A stretch of 64,000 nt of DNA. Source: an uncultured Methanomassiliicoccales archaeon (lineage in GTDB: Archaea > Thermoplasmatota > Thermoplasmata > Methanomassiliicoccales > Methanomethylophilaceae). A program made the position numbers and the translations under genes. The stretch spans positions 1 to 64,000 of the forward strand of contig CAUFXM010000002.1 in NCBI GenBank assembly GCA_959597175.1. Direction: 5' to 3'. Positions 8,068-17,459 of the stretch are shown one piece after another. Positions within the stretch are counted from its first letter, which is position 1, and every line of letters starts with the position of its first letter. Below the pieces are notes generated by a model, which saw nothing but the letters and a program-made list of their open reading frames with translations, was not told the origin of the DNA and did no database searches.

Positions 8068-9303
8068 TCATTCCTTCCCGAACTCCTTTCTGGAGTACTT
8101 CAGGGCCTCCACCACGGGCAGGGGCTGTCCCAGCAGGAACGTCTCCAGGGCGCCTCCCCCCGTGCTGACGTAGGAGAACCTGTCGGCGAGGTCGAACCTC
8201 TCCGCCGCTCCTCCGGTGTGCCCGCCGCCGATGACGGACTGGCCGCCGCTGTCGACCATGGCGGTCATTATCACGCGCGTGCCGGTCTCGAAGCCGTCCT
8301 TCTCGATCATGCCCGCGGGTCCGGACATGAAGCAGGTCTTCGACGACATGATGACCTTGCGGAACTTCTCCGCCGAGGCGTCGCCTATGTCCAGGGCCGG
8401 TTCGGCCGTGGGCAGGTCGCCGATGTTCACCGAGACCCTCCTGCCGTCCCTCTCTACGGCGACGTCCACGGGCAGGAGCACCTTCTGGCCGTAGCGGTCC
8501 AGGATGTCCTTGGCCGCCTGCATGTTCTCGGGGGTCAGCTCGTCCTCGAGGACTTTCCTGCTGGCCTCGCCGATGTCGACGCCCCTGGCGAGCAGGAACG
8601 CGTTCCCGGCCAGGCCGACCAGGATGACGCTGTCGGCCATGCCGCTCCCCAGCACGTGGTCGATCATCTCGGACGCATCGCCGAACTTGGCCCCTCCGAG
8701 GATGAAGACGCTGGGTCTGCGGGGGTTGCCGAAGATCGCGTTGAGCGCGAACAGCTCCTTCGCCATGAGCCTCCCGGACGCCGACGGTACCTTCACGGGG
8801 AACCCGACGAGGGAGCATTGGGACCTGTGGGACGCTCCGAACGCGTCGCAGACGTAGTAGTCGACGAGGGGCGCCAGCGTCTCCACTATCTCGCCCTCGG
8901 ACTGTTTGAACATGTCCCCCTTGGCGGTCTCGCTGTCCAGCGACCTGACGTTACCTAGAAGGAGGACCTGACCCGGCTCCAGCGACCTGATGGCGTCCAC
9001 GGCCCTGTCCCCGATGACGTCGTCCACGTACTTCACGGGCATACCCAGGTGCTTGGACAGGTGCTCGGCGTGCTGCTCCAGCGGGATGAAGTCCCAGCTC
9101 CCCTTGCGGCTCTGGTGCGCCAGCATGACCACCCTGGCCCTCTTGCCCACCAGCTCCCTCACGGTCGGGACGATCCTCCTGATCCTGGCATCGTTTACGA
9201 TCTCCAGGCTCTCCTTGCTGAGTGGGCAGTTGATGTCCACCCTGAGCAGGACCGTCCTGTCCCTGAAGTCGAAGTCCTCCAGTGTGTTGAACTCCTTCGG
9301 CAT
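8068..9303 (-). CDS. pgk: Phosphoglycerate kinase
   Basis: This 411-residue enzyme interconverts 1,3-bisphosphoglycerate plus ADP and 3-phosphoglycerate plus ATP. Archaeal Pgk features are clear: VLLRVDINCPL at the N-terminus, VVMLAHQSRKGSWDF, YVCDAFGASHRSQ around the substrate site, FILGGAKFGDA for nucleotide binding, and the C-terminal GGGHTGGAAERF...VSTGGGALETFLLG. It starts four bases after the GAPDH stop, so the pair forms a two-gene operon covering consecutive steps of glycolysis/gluconeogenesis. In a methanogen the main direction is probably gluconeogenic. Confidence 0.97.
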   Translation of the reverse strand: MPKEFNTLEDFDFRDRTVLLRVDINCPLSKESLEIVNDARIRRIVPTVRELVGKRARVVMLAHQSRKGSWDFIPLEQHAEHLSKHLGMPVKYVDDVIGDRAVDAIRSLEPGQVLLLGNVRSLDSETAKGDMFKQSEGEIVETLAPLVDYYVCDAFGASHRSQCSLVGFPVKVPSASGRLMAKELFALNAIFGNPRRPSVFILGGAKFGDASEMIDHVLGSGMADSVILVGLAGNAFLLARGVDIGEASRKVLEDELTPENMQAAKDILDRYGQKVLLPVDVAVERDGRRVSVNIGDLPTAEPALDIGDASAEKFRKVIMSSKTCFMSGPAGMIEKDGFETGTRVIMTAMVDSGGQSVIGGGHTGGAAERFDLADRFSYVSTGGGALETFLLGQPLPVVEALKYSRKEFGKE

Positions 9304-9307
9304 GGTC

Positions 9308-10330
9308 TCAGTCCTTCTGAGGGATTCCGAGGGCCGCGTTGGTTATCCTCACGGACTCCGCAGGGTCCTGCACCATCTTGCACATGGATCTGATGCAGTC
9401 GATGTTCTCGGGTATGACGTCGGACTCCTGGTGGACGGCCTGGTAGAAGTAGAGGGTGTTGCCCACGACCTTGATCCCGTCCTCCCAGACGACGATCTCG
9501 TACATGTCGGAGCGGTCGCGGCCCATGTCCCTGGCCATCTCCATTATCTGTGCGGTGGTCTTGATCCCGTCCTTGCTGCTGACCAGCCTCACGCGGGGCG
9601 CGGACCTGAGGACCTCCACGACCTTATCGGTGGTGGTCTCCGTCGCGAGCTCGGCCACCACGGTGTGCACGTGCATCAGGGTGGTGGACGCCTTGACGGC
9701 CATGGTGCTGATGTCCAGCCAGGGCATGACGCTCTGCACGTCGGGGCCGTGGTGGGTGGGCAGCTTCACAGAGGGCTCCAGGCCGTTGATGGGCCCGTTC
9801 TTGCTGTCGCCGGGGTCGGCGGCACGGCGGACGATGGTCACGAACGCCTTCTTGATCCTGAACTCCCTGTCGATGGGGCAGAGGGTCCTAAGCAGACCGG
9901 TGGTGTTGCAGGAGACCACGCGGGACAGCTGCGCCCCCCAGGACTCCGCGTAGTTGGCGGTGGAGTTGAAGGAGATCCCGGTGAGGCCGTGGTCCTCCCC
10001 TCCCTGGAAGATGGCTTTCACGCCGGCGGCCCTGTACTGGTCCCTGTACATCTCGCCCACGTTCCCGGGCGTGCAGTCCACCACTATGTCCACCTTGCCG
10101 TACATGTCCTTCAGGGTCCCGGCTATCGGGACGCCGGCGTCGGCGAACGCCTGGACGCTCTCGTCCGGCACGTATATGTCGTAGCCCTTGTCCAGCGCGG
10201 CGCGGGCCTCGAAGTTGGGCCTGGTCTTCGTGACGCCGACGAGCTCCATGTCGTCCTGCTTCGCGACCGCTGAGGCCACCCTCTTTCCGATGGTACCGTA
10301 TCCGTTGACTGCAACCCTGACTTTGGCCAT
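9308..10330 (-). CDS. gap: Type II (archaeal) glyceraldehyde-3-phosphate dehydrogenase
   Basis: A 340-residue archaeal phosphorylating GAPDH with NAD(P)-binding VAVNGYGTIGKRVA at the N-terminus and the catalytic cysteine in VSCNTTGLLRT, followed by the family's RRAADP and LPTHHGPDVQSV. It converts glyceraldehyde 3-phosphate to 1,3-bisphosphoglycerate, the substrate of the next gene, pgk. The ATG at 10330 matches family N-termini; an ATG at 10351 would add seven residues (MFDAGNN) and cannot be excluded. An ACCTTATTAG element near 10365-10374 is the likely promoter. The neighbour on the other strand is a divergent CNNM gene. Confidence 0.95.
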   Translation of the reverse strand: MAKVRVAVNGYGTIGKRVASAVAKQDDMELVGVTKTRPNFEARAALDKGYDIYVPDESVQAFADAGVPIAGTLKDMYGKVDIVVDCTPGNVGEMYRDQYRAAGVKAIFQGGEDHGLTGISFNSTANYAESWGAQLSRVVSCNTTGLLRTLCPIDREFRIKKAFVTIVRRAADPGDSKNGPINGLEPSVKLPTHHGPDVQSVMPWLDISTMAVKASTTLMHVHTVVAELATETTTDKVVEVLRSAPRVRLVSSKDGIKTTAQIMEMARDMGRDRSDMYEIVVWEDGIKVVGNTLYFYQAVHQESDVIPENIDCIRSMCKMVQDPAESVRITNAALGIPQKD

Positions 10331-10440
10331 GTTGTTCCCTGCGTCGAACATCCGCTACCCCTCTAATAAGGTTGTGGACGCATGAATCTTCATCAATAAC
10401 GCTTATATCCAAGGAGCAGGATGGAAATCCGCTGAATTCA

Positions 10441-10476
10441 ATGTCAGACAGTAATTCCGACGGATTTGGTGCGTAA
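10441..10476 (+). other. Eleven-codon upstream ORF in the CNNM-gene leader
   Basis: After a CTTATATCC TATA element (about 10400-10408), the predicted transcript begins near 10430. The first ATG, at 10441, opens a frame of eleven codons (M-S-D-S-N-S-D-G-F-G-A) ending in TAA at 10474, two bases before the start codon of the transporter gene. GGTG at 10468 can serve as ribosome binding site for the main gene. It may be a leader peptide or simply chance. Confidence 0.35.
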
Positions 10477-10478
10477 GA

Positions 10479-11741
10479 ATGGACAGTATGACCATAGTTT
10501 ACGCATGTATAATTGTAGTATTGATCGTCTGTTCCGCGTTCTTCTCGCTCACCGAGACCGCCTTCACCGGCGCCAACCGCGTAAGGCTCAAGAAGATGGC
10601 CAACGACGGGAACGTCCGCGCCTCCAAGGCCCTGAGCATGCTGGAGGACTACGACAAGTTCCTAACGACGAACCTCATCGGCGTGAACGTCGTGAACATC
10701 GCGTCTAGCACGATTGCGACCGTGATGTTCGTGGCGCTGTTCGGCGACCTGGGGAGCATCGTGAACATCGTCGTGATGACCTTGGTGTCCCTCACGTTCT
10801 GCGAGATCATCCCGAAGTCGGTGGCCAAGAAGAGCCCCGAGAAGTGGTGCGTGAAGACCTGCAACATCTTCGCCGGCCTGATCAAGGTCCTGTCCCCGGT
10901 CTCCTGGCTGTTCACCAAGCTGACCAAGGCCATCGGGGAGGAGGAGAGCAGTGCCATGAGCGACGAGGAGCTGGAGGTCCTGATCGACGAGTGCGAGGAC
11001 GACGGCGTCCTCAAGGACAGCGAGAGCGAGCTCATCAAGTCGGCCATCAGGTTCGACGACATCCAGGTAGGCGAGCTGTGCATACCCAGGATGGACATCA
11101 CCGCGGTGTCGAAGGACGCGACCCCAGCGGAGCTGGCGGACGTGATCGCGGACTCAGGGTTCTCCAGGATTCCTGTGTACAGCGGCACCATCGACGACAT
11201 CGTCGGCGTGGTCTACGCCAAGGACTACTTCGCAAGGGACCACAAGGGGCTGGCCTGCACCATCCAGGACCTGATGAGGCCCGTGAAGTACGTCCCGGAG
11301 TCCATGAAGGCCTCCGAGCTGCTGAACGACTTCCAGAGGACCAAGGTTCACATGGCCGTGGTCCTGGACTCCTACGGCGGGACGATCGGCATCGTCACTC
11401 TGGAGGATGTGCTGGAGGCCCTGGTCGGAGAGATCTGGGACGAGAGCGACGAGGTCCAGGAGGACATAGTGTCCAACGTGGACGGGTCCCTCACGGTGAA
11501 GGGCTCCGCCAGCATCTACGACGTGATGGACGTCCTCGGAAGGGACTTCAGTCTCGGCGGGTATGACGAGCAGACGGTAACGGGGTACGTGATGTACCGG
11601 ACCGGCAGGTCCCCGCAGGTCGGGGACGAGGTCGAGTCCGACGGAGTGTTCCTGAAGGTCATGAGCGTCGACGGCCACAGGGTGAGGGAGTGCCGCGTTG
11701 TGGACCACCGCGCCCCTCCGGACGAGCAGGCCGAGTCATGA
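10479..11741 (+). CDS. CNNM/CorB/CorC-type Mg2+ transporter with CBS pair
   Basis: The 420-residue protein has an N-terminal CNNM membrane domain (about residues 1-140, with SAFFSLTETAFTGANRVRLKKM), an acidic helical bundle, two CBS domains (about 200-320, including PVYSGTIDDIVGVVYAKD and TIGIVTLEDVLEALVGEI) and a C-terminal CorC_HlyC domain. The archaeal homologue CorB is a Mg2+-ATP-regulated magnesium transporter, and magnesium export or homeostasis is the best prediction. It has its own promoter region, divergent from the gap-pgk operon, and a short upstream ORF ends just before its start. Confidence 0.9.
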   Translation: MDSMTIVYACIIVVLIVCSAFFSLTETAFTGANRVRLKKMANDGNVRASKALSMLEDYDKFLTTNLIGVNVVNIASSTIATVMFVALFGDLGSIVNIVVMTLVSLTFCEIIPKSVAKKSPEKWCVKTCNIFAGLIKVLSPVSWLFTKLTKAIGEEESSAMSDEELEVLIDECEDDGVLKDSESELIKSAIRFDDIQVGELCIPRMDITAVSKDATPAELADVIADSGFSRIPVYSGTIDDIVGVVYAKDYFARDHKGLACTIQDLMRPVKYVPESMKASELLNDFQRTKVHMAVVLDSYGGTIGIVTLEDVLEALVGEIWDESDEVQEDIVSNVDGSLTVKGSASIYDVMDVLGRDFSLGGYDEQTVTGYVMYRTGRSPQVGDEVESDGVFLKVMSVDGHRVRECRVVDHRAPPDEQAES

Positions 11742-11799
11742 GAAAGGGGGCCCGACGAGGGGCCTTGAAAACATCCCGGGGTGGTCCGGTCGGAACGGA

Positions 11800-12030
11800 T
11801 CACCCCTTCTTCTCCGACCTCCTCCTGAGCAGGTCCTTCACGCATCCGAACCAGACCATCCCGGCCAGTCCCACGAACATGAATGCCGTGGCGACGGCGC
11901 CCACGAAGGTCAGCTGGACATCGTACGGGGCCTCGAACTGCCTCTCGTACAGCGTGAGGAAGATGTGGTGCAGGTATCCGATCACTATCAGCGATATCGA
12001 GACTATCAGTCTCCTGTCGTCAGGTTCCAT
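11800..12030 (-). CDS. Small two-helix membrane protein, function unknown
   Basis: A 76-residue protein with two membrane segments (about residues 8-26 and 42-62) and a basic C-terminus (LRRRSEKKG). No family was recognised. The ATG at 12030 is chosen because a longer in-frame start at 12165 would read through a TATATATATA element at 12087-12096 and add a non-hydrophobic, low-quality N-terminus. It converges with the CNNM gene across a 58-base gap. Confidence 0.55.
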   Translation of the reverse strand: MEPDDRRLIVSISLIVIGYLHHIFLTLYERQFEAPYDVQLTFVGAVATAFMFVGLAGMVWFGCVKDLLRRRSEKKG

Positions 12031-12203
12031 ATCCCAAGTCCCCTGGCGCGGCCCCATCAGCACGGGCCGCCCTCCCGCCCATGGTGGTATATATATAGTC
12101 TCGAGCGAGAGGAGCATCCCGGGGATTGGAGCCCCTTTACATCCAGTCCCGCGCAGGACAACCATTATCGCCGTTCAGTCTTTGTCGGGGCTGAGGTATC
12201 GAC

Positions 12204-13868
12204 ATGAGAGGGACCAAAGCGCTCCTGACTATGCTTGAGGACAAGGGTGTCGACACTGTCTTCGGTTACCCCGGAGGCAGCATCATTTCCGTCTACGACG
12301 AGCTCATCGACTCGTCCATCAGGCATGTACTGGTAAGGCACGAGCAGTGCGCCGCCCACATGGCGGATGGATACGCCCGTGCCAAGAACCAGCCCGGGGT
12401 CTGCATGGCCACCAGCGGGCCTGGCGCCACCAACCTGGTCACCGGGATAGCCACGGCCTACGCCGACTCCTCGCCGGTCATAGCCCTGACGGGCCAGGTC
12501 GCCGCCGGTTCCTTGGGGCAGGGCGCCTTCCAGGAGGTGGACGCCTACAGCCTGCTTATGCCGATAACCAAGCACAGCTACAGGGTCCTGGACGTCAACA
12601 GGCTGCCCCACGCCGTCAGGGAGGCATGGGAGATATGCCAGATGGGCAGGAGGGGGCCGGTCCACATCGATCTGCCCATCGACCAGATGAACGCCGACAT
12701 AGACGAGTCCCTGCTGGACGGGAGGTTCGGCGTCAAGCCGCTGACCGAGGACCTGTCCGGCATACACGAGGCGGTGGAGTGGATCAGGGACTGCAAGCGC
12801 CCGCTGATCCTCGTCGGCGGAGGCGCCATCGACGCGTCCCAGGAGGTCATGGAGCTGGCCCGCATCATGCGCGCCCCGGTGGTCAACACCCTGATGGGGA
12901 TGGGCATCGTCCCCTCGTCGTACGAGCTGAACCTGGGCCCGCTGGGGCTCCACGGGAGGCTGTCGGCCCTGGAGATGTCCACCGAGGCAGACCTGATCAT
13001 ATCCATAGGCAGCAGGTTCTCCGACAGGACCTACAGTCCCCACGACAGGATGAGAGATCCGCAGGGCAGGGTCATCCACATCGACATCGACGCCACCGAG
13101 TTCAGCAAGCACAGGCACCGGTGCGTCAACCTGCAGGCCGACGCCAGGAAGGCGATCAGGGCGCTCATCTGCGCGCTCGGCGCGACCCCCGTCAGCTGGC
13201 CCCGGTGGACGGAGCACGCCCTGGAGGTCAGGAGGTCCCATGCCTGCGACGACGACAGGGGCGGGGTCCCGATCGCACCCCAGAAGGTCATGCACGAGAT
13301 CAACAAGGTGCTGAACGACGACACGATCGTCACCACCGACGTGGGCCAGAACCAGATGTGGGCGATGCACTACCTGAACATCGAGCATCCGAGGCAGTTC
13401 CTGACGTCTGGCACCTTCGGGACCATGGGCTTCGGCCTGCCCTCCGCGATAGGTGCGAAGGCCGCGCTCCCCGAGAAGAGGGTCATGACGATCACCGGCG
13501 ACGGCGGGCTCCAGATGGTCATCCAGGAGCTGGCCACATCGGTCGCGGAGGACCTGCCCGTGACCGTAGTCCTGCTGAACAACGGATGCCTGGGTATGAT
13601 CAGGCAGATGCAGAAGCACTACTGGAACGAGCGCTACTCGGCAATGGTCCTGGGCGACGATCCCGACTTCGTCACCGTCGCAAAGGGATTCAGGTGCAAC
13701 GGCATCCATGTGGAGAGGCCCGAGGAGATCGGCGACGCCCTGAGGCAGGCGCTGGACTCGGACGTCACCACCGTCGTCGAGATCATGGTCGACCCGGAGG
13801 CGGACATCCTGCCCATGCTGCCCATGGACCCCAGGATACCGATCGTCAGGGGCGACTGCCACTACTGA
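12204..13868 (+). CDS. ilvB: Acetolactate synthase large subunit, copy 1 (Met in place of specificity Trp)
   Basis: This 554-residue thiamine-diphosphate enzyme condenses two pyruvates to 2-acetolactate, or pyruvate with 2-ketobutyrate, in branched-chain amino acid synthesis. It has the catalytic Glu in VRHEQCAAHMADGYARA, AHAS-type DVGQNQMWA, and the Mg-TPP motif GDGGLQM...NNGCLGM. At residue 469 it reads RQMQ where AHAS enzymes, including copy 2, have RQWQ; that Trp governs preference for 2-ketobutyrate in characterised AHAS. Start is supported by GAGGT upstream and a CATTATCG element. A hairpin follows the stop. No small regulatory subunit gene is nearby. The closest neighbour, 105 bases downstream, is the second paralogue. 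Confidence 0.92.
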   Translation: MRGTKALLTMLEDKGVDTVFGYPGGSIISVYDELIDSSIRHVLVRHEQCAAHMADGYARAKNQPGVCMATSGPGATNLVTGIATAYADSSPVIALTGQVAAGSLGQGAFQEVDAYSLLMPITKHSYRVLDVNRLPHAVREAWEICQMGRRGPVHIDLPIDQMNADIDESLLDGRFGVKPLTEDLSGIHEAVEWIRDCKRPLILVGGGAIDASQEVMELARIMRAPVVNTLMGMGIVPSSYELNLGPLGLHGRLSALEMSTEADLIISIGSRFSDRTYSPHDRMRDPQGRVIHIDIDATEFSKHRHRCVNLQADARKAIRALICALGATPVSWPRWTEHALEVRRSHACDDDRGGVPIAPQKVMHEINKVLNDDTIVTTDVGQNQMWAMHYLNIEHPRQFLTSGTFGTMGFGLPSAIGAKAALPEKRVMTITGDGGLQMVIQELATSVAEDLPVTVVLLNNGCLGMIRQMQKHYWNERYSAMVLGDDPDFVTVAKGFRCNGIHVERPEEIGDALRQALDSDVTTVVEIMVDPEADILPMLPMDPRIPIVRGDCHY

Positions 13869-13871
13869 CAC

Positions 13872-13891
13872 AACGGGGCTCCGGCCCCGTT
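13872..13891 (+). terminator. Hairpin after acetolactate synthase copy 1
   Basis: AACGGGG and CCCCGTT pair around CTCCGG immediately after the stop codon, followed by a pyrimidine-rich tract (TCCATCTTTCTTCC). A separate TATA-like TATTAAAAT at 13932-13940 follows, so the two paralogues appear to be separate transcription units. Confidence 0.5.
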
Positions 13892-13973
13892 CCATCTTTC
13901 TTCCGCGCTGGCACATGCCCGCGCCCGACAGTATTAAAATGTTCATACGATAAGGATGCCCGAGGCATTACAG

Positions 13974-15644
13974 ATGAAAGGCACGAAGGCACTGGTCACC
14001 ATGCTCGAGAGGAAGGGTGTCGACACGCTCTTCGGATATCCGGGCGGGAGCGTCATCCCGATCTACGACGAGCTCTATGACGCGGACCTCAGGCACATCC
14101 TCGTGAGGCACGAGCAGTGCGCCGCCCATATGGCGGACGGCTATGCCAGGGCCTCCGGGAGACCCGGCGTCTGTCTGGCCACCAGCGGGCCTGGGGCCAC
14201 CAACCTGATCACCGGCGTCGCCACGGCCTACGCGGACTCGGTGCCCATGATCGCCTTCACCGGACAGGTCGGCACGGGCTCCCTTGGGCTGGGGGCGTTC
14301 CAGGAGGTGGACGCATACAGTCTGATGATGCCGATCACAAAGCACAACTTCAGGGTCCTGGACGTCAACAGGCTGCCCCATGCCATAACCGAGGCCTGGG
14401 AGATCTGCCAGAGCGGACGTCCCGGGCCGGTCCACATCGACCTGCCCGTGGACCAGATGAACTCGTCTGTGGACGAAGGGATCCTGGACGAGGAGTACGG
14501 GATCAAGCCCCAGGCCGAGGACCTGTCCGACTTCGAGGAAGCCGTCCAGTGGATCAAAGCGGCGAACCGCCCCGTCATCCTGGTGGGAGGCGGCGCCGTC
14601 TGCGCGTACAGGGAGGTCATGGAGCTCTCCCAGCTCCTGCAGGCCCCCGTGGACACCACGCTGATGAGCATGGGGGTCGTCCCATCCACATACGACCTCT
14701 GCATGGGTCCCCTGGGCATGCACGGCAGGATGTCGGCGCTCCATGCGATGAACGAGGCAGACCTGATCATATCCATAGGTAGCAGGTTCTCCGACAGGAC
14801 GTACAGCCAGAGGAGCCGCATGAAGAGTCCGGACGGGAAGGTCGTCCACATCGACCTGGATGCCAACGAGTTCAACAAGCACAAGCATCCCGCAGCGAAC
14901 CTGCAGTGCGACTCCAGGAAGGCCGTCCGCATGCTCATCGAGGCCCTGAAGCCGTCCTACGTCCCGAAGGCCGGGTGGGCCGACCGGGCCAGGGCGTTCA
15001 AGTCCGCCTGCGCATGCGATCCAGATACCGGATGCACCCCGATCGTCCCGCAGAAGATCATGCACGAGATCAACAAGGTGCTGAACGACGACACGATCGT
15101 CACCACCGACGTTGGTCAGAACCAGATGTGGGCGATGCACTTCCTGGACATCGAGAAGCCCCGCAGGTTCCTGTCATCCGGCACGTTCGGTACGATGGGA
15201 TACGGACTCCCCGCGGCGATAGGGGCCAAGGCGGCGAAGCCGGACATGGATGTGATGGCGATCACCGGCGACGGCGGGTTCCAGATGGTCATGCAGGAGG
15301 TCGCGACCTCCCTCGCGGAGGACCTCCCCGTGACGATAGTCCTCCTCAACAACGGCACCCTCGGCATGGTCAGGCAGTGGCAGAAGCTGTTCTGGAACGA
15401 GAGGTACTCCGCCACGACCCTGAACTGCGACCCGGACTTCGTGAAGATGGCGGAGGCCTTCGGAGCGAAGGGGATAAAGGTGGAGAAGCCGGGCGAGATC
15501 CAGGACGCGCTGAAGGAGGCCAGGGACTGCGGCAGGACCTGCATCGTGGACATCGCCGTGGACCCGGACGAGCATGTGCTCCCGATGATCCCCGCGGACC
15601 CCAAGGAGAACATCGTCATGGGGCGCTGCGGGTTCAGCATCTGA
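13974..15644 (+). CDS. ilvB: Acetolactate synthase large subunit, copy 2
   Basis: A 556-residue AHAS catalytic subunit very similar to copy 1 over its full length. It has catalytic Glu in RHEQCAAHMADG, DVGQNQMWAMHFLDIE, and NNGTLGMVRQWQ with the canonical specificity Trp at residue 469. It is therefore the better candidate for the housekeeping enzyme making both acetolactate and acetohydroxybutyrate. The ATG at 13974 aligns with the start of copy 1 and has GAGG nine bases upstream; an in-frame ATG at 13956, close to the predicted transcription start, is the alternative. IlvC lies 24 kb away. No IlvN-type small subunit is in the window. Confidence 0.93.
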   Translation: MKGTKALVTMLERKGVDTLFGYPGGSVIPIYDELYDADLRHILVRHEQCAAHMADGYARASGRPGVCLATSGPGATNLITGVATAYADSVPMIAFTGQVGTGSLGLGAFQEVDAYSLMMPITKHNFRVLDVNRLPHAITEAWEICQSGRPGPVHIDLPVDQMNSSVDEGILDEEYGIKPQAEDLSDFEEAVQWIKAANRPVILVGGGAVCAYREVMELSQLLQAPVDTTLMSMGVVPSTYDLCMGPLGMHGRMSALHAMNEADLIISIGSRFSDRTYSQRSRMKSPDGKVVHIDLDANEFNKHKHPAANLQCDSRKAVRMLIEALKPSYVPKAGWADRARAFKSACACDPDTGCTPIVPQKIMHEINKVLNDDTIVTTDVGQNQMWAMHFLDIEKPRRFLSSGTFGTMGYGLPAAIGAKAAKPDMDVMAITGDGGFQMVMQEVATSLAEDLPVTIVLLNNGTLGMVRQWQKLFWNERYSATTLNCDPDFVKMAEAFGAKGIKVEKPGEIQDALKEARDCGRTCIVDIAVDPDEHVLPMIPADPKENIVMGRCGFSI

Positions 15645-15733
15645 GTGGGTAACCCGGCAATCTCTTCACGTCATCCCTGAAGGGATCGGGGCGGTTGTGC
15701 ACAGTTAAATCTCTGTGAATCGATGTGGATTCC

Positions 15734-17377
15734 ATGAGGGACATCCCGATAGGCGTGCAGAGCTTCATCAAACTCCGCGAGATGGACCTCTGCTACATCG
15801 ACAAGACACGTCTGATAGACGACATCCTGAATGACAGGGGGACAGAGGCGTTCCTGTACACCCGTCCGAGAAGGTTCGGTAAATCGCTGAACCTCTCCAT
15901 GCTGGACGCGTATCTGAACATGCGTCATGCGGGTAACACATGGTTCGACGGGCTCGCTATATCGGATCTCCGTCCGGACGATCCGGTGAAGAACTCCCTC
16001 CCAGTTATCTACATCGACCTCAAGCGTGTCGGCGACACGGATTACGACGTATTCCTGGACAAGGTCCGTCTCAAGATGAGCGATCTGTACACGGGATTCA
16101 GATATCTCCTCGACTCGGACGCCATTCCGTCCAATTTCATAAAGAGGTTCCAGAGGATCCTCGACCAGGAGTCCAGCCTCCCAGAGCTCTCCAATGCAAT
16201 CATGCACCTGAGCGTCATGCTGGAGATGCACCACGGGAAGAAGGTCGTCATACTGATCGACGAGTACGACGATCCTCTGAACAGCACCTACAGTACTCCT
16301 GTCCATGGTCGGGTGCTGGAGTTCGTGAAGGACATGTTGTCCTCCGCGCTCAAAGGGAACGATTCCCTCATGTTCGCCGTGATTACGGATGTCATGCAGA
16401 TCTCCAAGGAGAGCATATTCTCCGGTCTGAACCATCTCATGGTCAACAACGTCTTCAGCACCGACTCCGACGAGATGTTCGGTTTCACGCCTAAGGAGGT
16501 GAAGGGCCTGTGCGCAGAGTACGGGCATCCGGAGAAGTTCGAGGAGGCCAGGGAATGGTACGACGGGTATCGTTTCGGGGATGCCGAGATATACAATCCC
16601 TGGAGCATCCTGAACTACGTCCACTATGGGTTCAAAGCCGAAGGGTACTGGGCCGGAACTAGCGGGAACTCGATAATCGACACCCTTCTGGACATGGCGG
16701 ACGGTTCGGTCTACTCGGACCTGAGGGCTCTGGGCGAGGGGAAACCGGTCGTTAAGGACATTGACACCAGGATATCCTATGCCGACATGACATCGGTCAA
16801 CGGGATATACTGCGTCATGGTGTTGTCAGGATATCTCAAAGCGGTCCCTGTGGACCACGGGTTCGCGCTCTCGATACCGAACACCGAGATGTTCGACGTT
16901 TTCGGGAAGATGGTCGCCGATAGGTTCGACGATTCATTGACGACGTCGATGAGGGCCTTCTGCAGGGCGGTCCTGACGGCGGACACTGAAGCGATGTCCG
17001 GACGTCTTACCGACATGATGGTGGACACACTCAGCTTCCGGGTTTTCGACCACGAGCATTCGTACCAGGCGTTCCTCGTCGGGATCCTGATGAATCTCGG
17101 CGGCCGCTACGAACTGTACGCCGATGGGGAAAGGGGAAAGGGTTACTTCGATATCCTACTGAGGGGCAGGGGACCGGATAGGCCCAATGTGCTGATCGAG
17201 CTAAAGCGCGTCCGCTCCAATGCGAGGGAGAAGACCATGGTAGATGCGGCGGTGGCGGCCATTGACCAGGTGCGCGACAGAGATTACTCCCACGGACTGA
17301 CCGGCAGAACGCTCGTCTACGGAATCGCGTTCCGCGGTAAGGATGTGCGCATAGTATCCGAAGATGTCACGCAGTGA
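15734..17377 (+). CDS. AAA-ATPase-like protein with C-terminal PD-(D/E)XK nuclease domain
   Basis: This 547-residue protein belongs to the AAA-ATPase_like/DUF1703 group. The N-terminus has FIKLREMDLCYIDKT and Walker A RPRRFGKSLNLSML (about 40-53); Walker B is KVVILIDEYDDPL. The C-terminal domain shows the PD-(D/E)XK pattern with GYFDILL followed by VLIELKRV. Such proteins occur in many paralogous copies in anaerobes, and their biological role is unknown; defence and mobile-element maintenance have been proposed. A GTTAAAT element is about 26 bases before the ATG at 15734, which favours this start over a GTG at 15725 and suggests a leaderless mRNA. Its codon use is slightly less GC-biased than that of neighbouring housekeeping genes. 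Confidence 0.85.
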   Translation: MRDIPIGVQSFIKLREMDLCYIDKTRLIDDILNDRGTEAFLYTRPRRFGKSLNLSMLDAYLNMRHAGNTWFDGLAISDLRPDDPVKNSLPVIYIDLKRVGDTDYDVFLDKVRLKMSDLYTGFRYLLDSDAIPSNFIKRFQRILDQESSLPELSNAIMHLSVMLEMHHGKKVVILIDEYDDPLNSTYSTPVHGRVLEFVKDMLSSALKGNDSLMFAVITDVMQISKESIFSGLNHLMVNNVFSTDSDEMFGFTPKEVKGLCAEYGHPEKFEEAREWYDGYRFGDAEIYNPWSILNYVHYGFKAEGYWAGTSGNSIIDTLLDMADGSVYSDLRALGEGKPVVKDIDTRISYADMTSVNGIYCVMVLSGYLKAVPVDHGFALSIPNTEMFDVFGKMVADRFDDSLTTSMRAFCRAVLTADTEAMSGRLTDMMVDTLSFRVFDHEHSYQAFLVGILMNLGGRYELYADGERGKGYFDILLRGRGPDRPNVLIELKRVRSNAREKTMVDAAVAAIDQVRDRDYSHGLTGRTLVYGIAFRGKDVRIVSEDVTQ

Positions 17378-17459
17378 CAATCTCTAGGATGCGATATTCC
17401 GCATGCCCGCAGGCCTTCCCCCATAAGTTATAGATAACACCCTCCTTGTTGCATCCTCC

